DNA of 64,000 bases from Sedimentitalea xiamensis. GTDB lineage: Bacteria; Pseudomonadota; Alphaproteobacteria; Rhodobacterales; Rhodobacteraceae. The DNA lies in NCBI RefSeq assembly GCF_030164465.1, contig NZ_JASNJE010000002.1, positions 186,001 to 250,000 of the forward strand, written 5' to 3'. A program made the position numbers and the translations under genes. The notes below the pieces were generated by a model. That model did no database searches. It was given only the letters and a program-made list of their open reading frames with translations, and was not told the DNA's origin. Numbering within the stretch: position 1 is the first letter of the stretch; each line of letters begins with the position of its first letter. This document shows, piece by piece, positions 62,717-64,000 of this stretch.

Positions 62717-63244
62717 TCAGTTGGACACGAGCCGTTTCAGCCAGCCCTTTTTCGCCGGCGCTTCGCCATCGGTTTCGCCGTCCGGCGTTTCACCCGGTTC
62801 CGCCGGGCCTTCGACCGCGTTCTGGAAACTCGAAAAAAACTGTTCCGCCATCTTCTTGGCGAAACCGTCGATGATGCGGCTGCCGAGCTGCGCCAGCTTG
62901 CCGCCGACCTTCGCCTCCACGTCATAGGTCAGAATCGTGCCGGCGTCGCTGTCCGCAAGCGTCACCCTGGCCTCGCCCTTTGCGAATCCGGCGGCGCCGC
63001 CCTTGCCTTCGCCGCTCAGCGTCAGGCTTTCACCCTCGACGACATCGGATATCGTCACGCTTCCCTTGAAGGTCGCCTTGACCGGACCGACCTTCTGCAC
63101 GACCGTCGCTTCAAAACCGTCGGCGGCGGAGCCGGTCATTTCCTGACAGCCCGGCACGCATTTCTTCAACACTTCGGGATCCAGCAGCGCCTGCCAGACT
63201 TGCGCACGCGGCGCGGCGATTTCTCGGGATTCGTTCATCTGCAT
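62717..63244 (-). CDS. coxG: CoxG-like SRPBCC family protein
   Basis: 175 residues, with GGAGGATCTCCCC upstream of the ATG. The SRPBCC fold is recognisable ([76 protein letters not shown]). CoxG anchors CO dehydrogenase to the membrane in carboxydotrophs; here the C-terminal Pro/Glu-rich segment is short and ends in WLKRLVSN. First gene of the coxGSLM operon. Confidence 0.9.
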   Translation of the reverse strand: MQMNESREIAAPRAQVWQALLDPEVLKKCVPGCQEMTGSAADGFEATVVQKVGPVKATFKGSVTISDVVEGESLTLSGEGKGGAAGFAKGEARVTLADSDAGTILTYDVEAKVGGKLAQLGSRIIDGFAKKMAEQFFSSFQNAVEGPAEPGETPDGETDGEAPAKKGWLKRLVSN

Positions 63245-63316
63245 GGGGAGATCCTCCGGCTTGATTTCGAAACGTTAGGGCCGAATCACAGACCCGGCAA
63301 TGGGACCAAGGTGCCG

Positions 63317-64000
63317 TTACCGCAGTTCCGGCGGGCGGAAGGTGACGCCATGATCGTCAAAGATCCGTTGCATCCGGCCGTCCTGCATCGCGGCGAAAAT
63401 GGCATCGTCCACCGCATAGGCCAGCGGACGATAGGCGAAATGCACCGCGACTCCGACGGTCCAACTGCCGACGGAAAAGCCCGGCAAGGGCGGGGCATGA
63501 AGGTCGAGATCCGGCGTCAGACCGAATTCCAGCTGCGCTTTCGGACCCATCGCCGCCTTGGTCGCGGCCTCTGCCAGCCCCTGCATCGCCAGTTGAACGC
63601 TCGGATACCTGGTCACGTTCTCGGCCAATTGCCCGCCCGGAAAGGCCGAGAGGTAGAAATCCGCGATGGAATCGTTTTCCACCCCGACCGTATCGAAACG
63701 GAAATAGGCGGGCACGGGAGGATCGTCCGGGTAGGCGTCCCGGCGGTACGCGATGGCAATCTCCTCCACATGGTACTGGCCGGTGAAAACGACCTGCTCG
63801 ACACGGCAGGCGAATTCGCTGTCATAGGGAACATGCATCATGACATTGGCGACCTGTCCGCCCACGACCGGACCCTTCCAGACCCAGTTTCGCAGGTCGG
63901 CGTCCAGGTTCTCTCCGGCGGCGACCAGATCGAACCGCGGCTCGACCCCGATATCCTCGGCAATCAGCCGCGCGATGTCGATGTCGATCCCGGAAGGCTT
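63317..64000 (-). CDS. Family 3 periplasmic substrate-binding protein (5' end outside window)
   Basis: The frame remains open to base 64000, giving at least 227 residues of the C-terminal part. The block GIDIDIARLIAEDIGVEPRFDLV near the cut edge, LVAAGENLDADLRNWVWKGPVVGGQVANVMMHVP, and the end (YAVDDAIFAAMQDGRMQRIFDDHGV) match family 3 solute-binding proteins. It resembles those associated with quinoprotein dehydrogenases (MoxJ/XoxJ-like). The true N-terminus and signal peptide lie outside the window. It is on the same strand as the cox operon, 72 nt upstream of coxG. Confidence 0.8.
   Translation of the reverse strand, partial: KPSGIDIDIARLIAEDIGVEPRFDLVAAGENLDADLRNWVWKGPVVGGQVANVMMHVPYDSEFACRVEQVVFTGQYHVEEIAIAYRRDAYPDDPPVPAYFRFDTVGVENDSIADFYLSAFPGGQLAENVTRYPSVQLAMQGLAEAATKAAMGPKAQLEFGLTPDLDLHAPPLPGFSVGSWTVGVAVHFAYRPLAYAVDDAIFAAMQDGRMQRIFDDHGVTFRPPELR

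Overview
The window looks like chromosome of a Roseobacter-group (Rhodobacteraceae) alphaproteobacterium. The DNA is GC-rich, there are two TRAP transporters, and an Lrp-linked siroheme/sulfite reductase cluster, a methanethiol-oxidase-type protein, a queuine tRNA-ribosyltransferase and a molybdenum hydroxylase are present. This placement rests on gene content, not on a database search.

Layout. 1-5.2 kb: a very large ankyrin-repeat protein (1490+ codons, cut by the window start) with an EreA/ChaN-like N-terminal domain and an in-frame HELTH metallopeptidase motif, plus a small helical partner. This looks like a toxin or effector pair. 5.5-13.5 kb: sugar-acid catabolism, with a six-gene minus-strand operon (dctPQM-type TRAP, GntR regulator, SMP-30 lactonase, uronate dehydrogenase-like) divergent from an IlvD/EDD dehydratase and an RraA-like aldolase. 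13.8-14.0 kb: an IS21 scar. 14-20 kb: four alpha/beta-hydrolase genes and a SHOCT membrane protein. 20-21.4 kb: an IS3 scar and small exported proteins. 21.4-27.2 kb: two tRNA-Val genes bracketing a histidine phosphatase and a 1171-residue, almost purely Asn/Asp-Glu-Gly protein whose N-terminus ends in a double-glycine leader-like motif. 27.3-29.7 kb: lon. 30-31 kb: an isochorismatase-type pseudogene and a lipoprotein. 31.5-33.6 kb: a YrhK protein and an uncharacterised two-gene membrane pair. 33.7-38.8 kb: tgt, a wrecked copy of the pentapeptide-repeat gene, SPFH/NfeD, and the intact pentapeptide-repeat gene. 38.9-41.4 kb: Fe-S assembly proteins, a 2OG oxygenase and tpiA. 41.5-47.9 kb: a second TRAP operon with its two-component system (dctBD), tandem operator palindromes and a sigma-54-like promoter. 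48-53.6 kb: assimilatory sulfate reduction. 53.7-58.7 kb: a cyclase-hydrolase fusion, infC (apparent AUA start), an SBP56 protein with a membrane partner, and a phasin-like protein. 58.8-63.2 kb: coxG-S-L-M with a form II active-site loop. The right edge cuts a periplasmic binding protein.

The most unusual items are the giant acidic repeat protein, the ankyrin/metallopeptidase effector, a DctD lacking the GAFTGA loop beside a sigma-54-like promoter, the unassigned membrane pair, and several decayed genes that show past IS activity.
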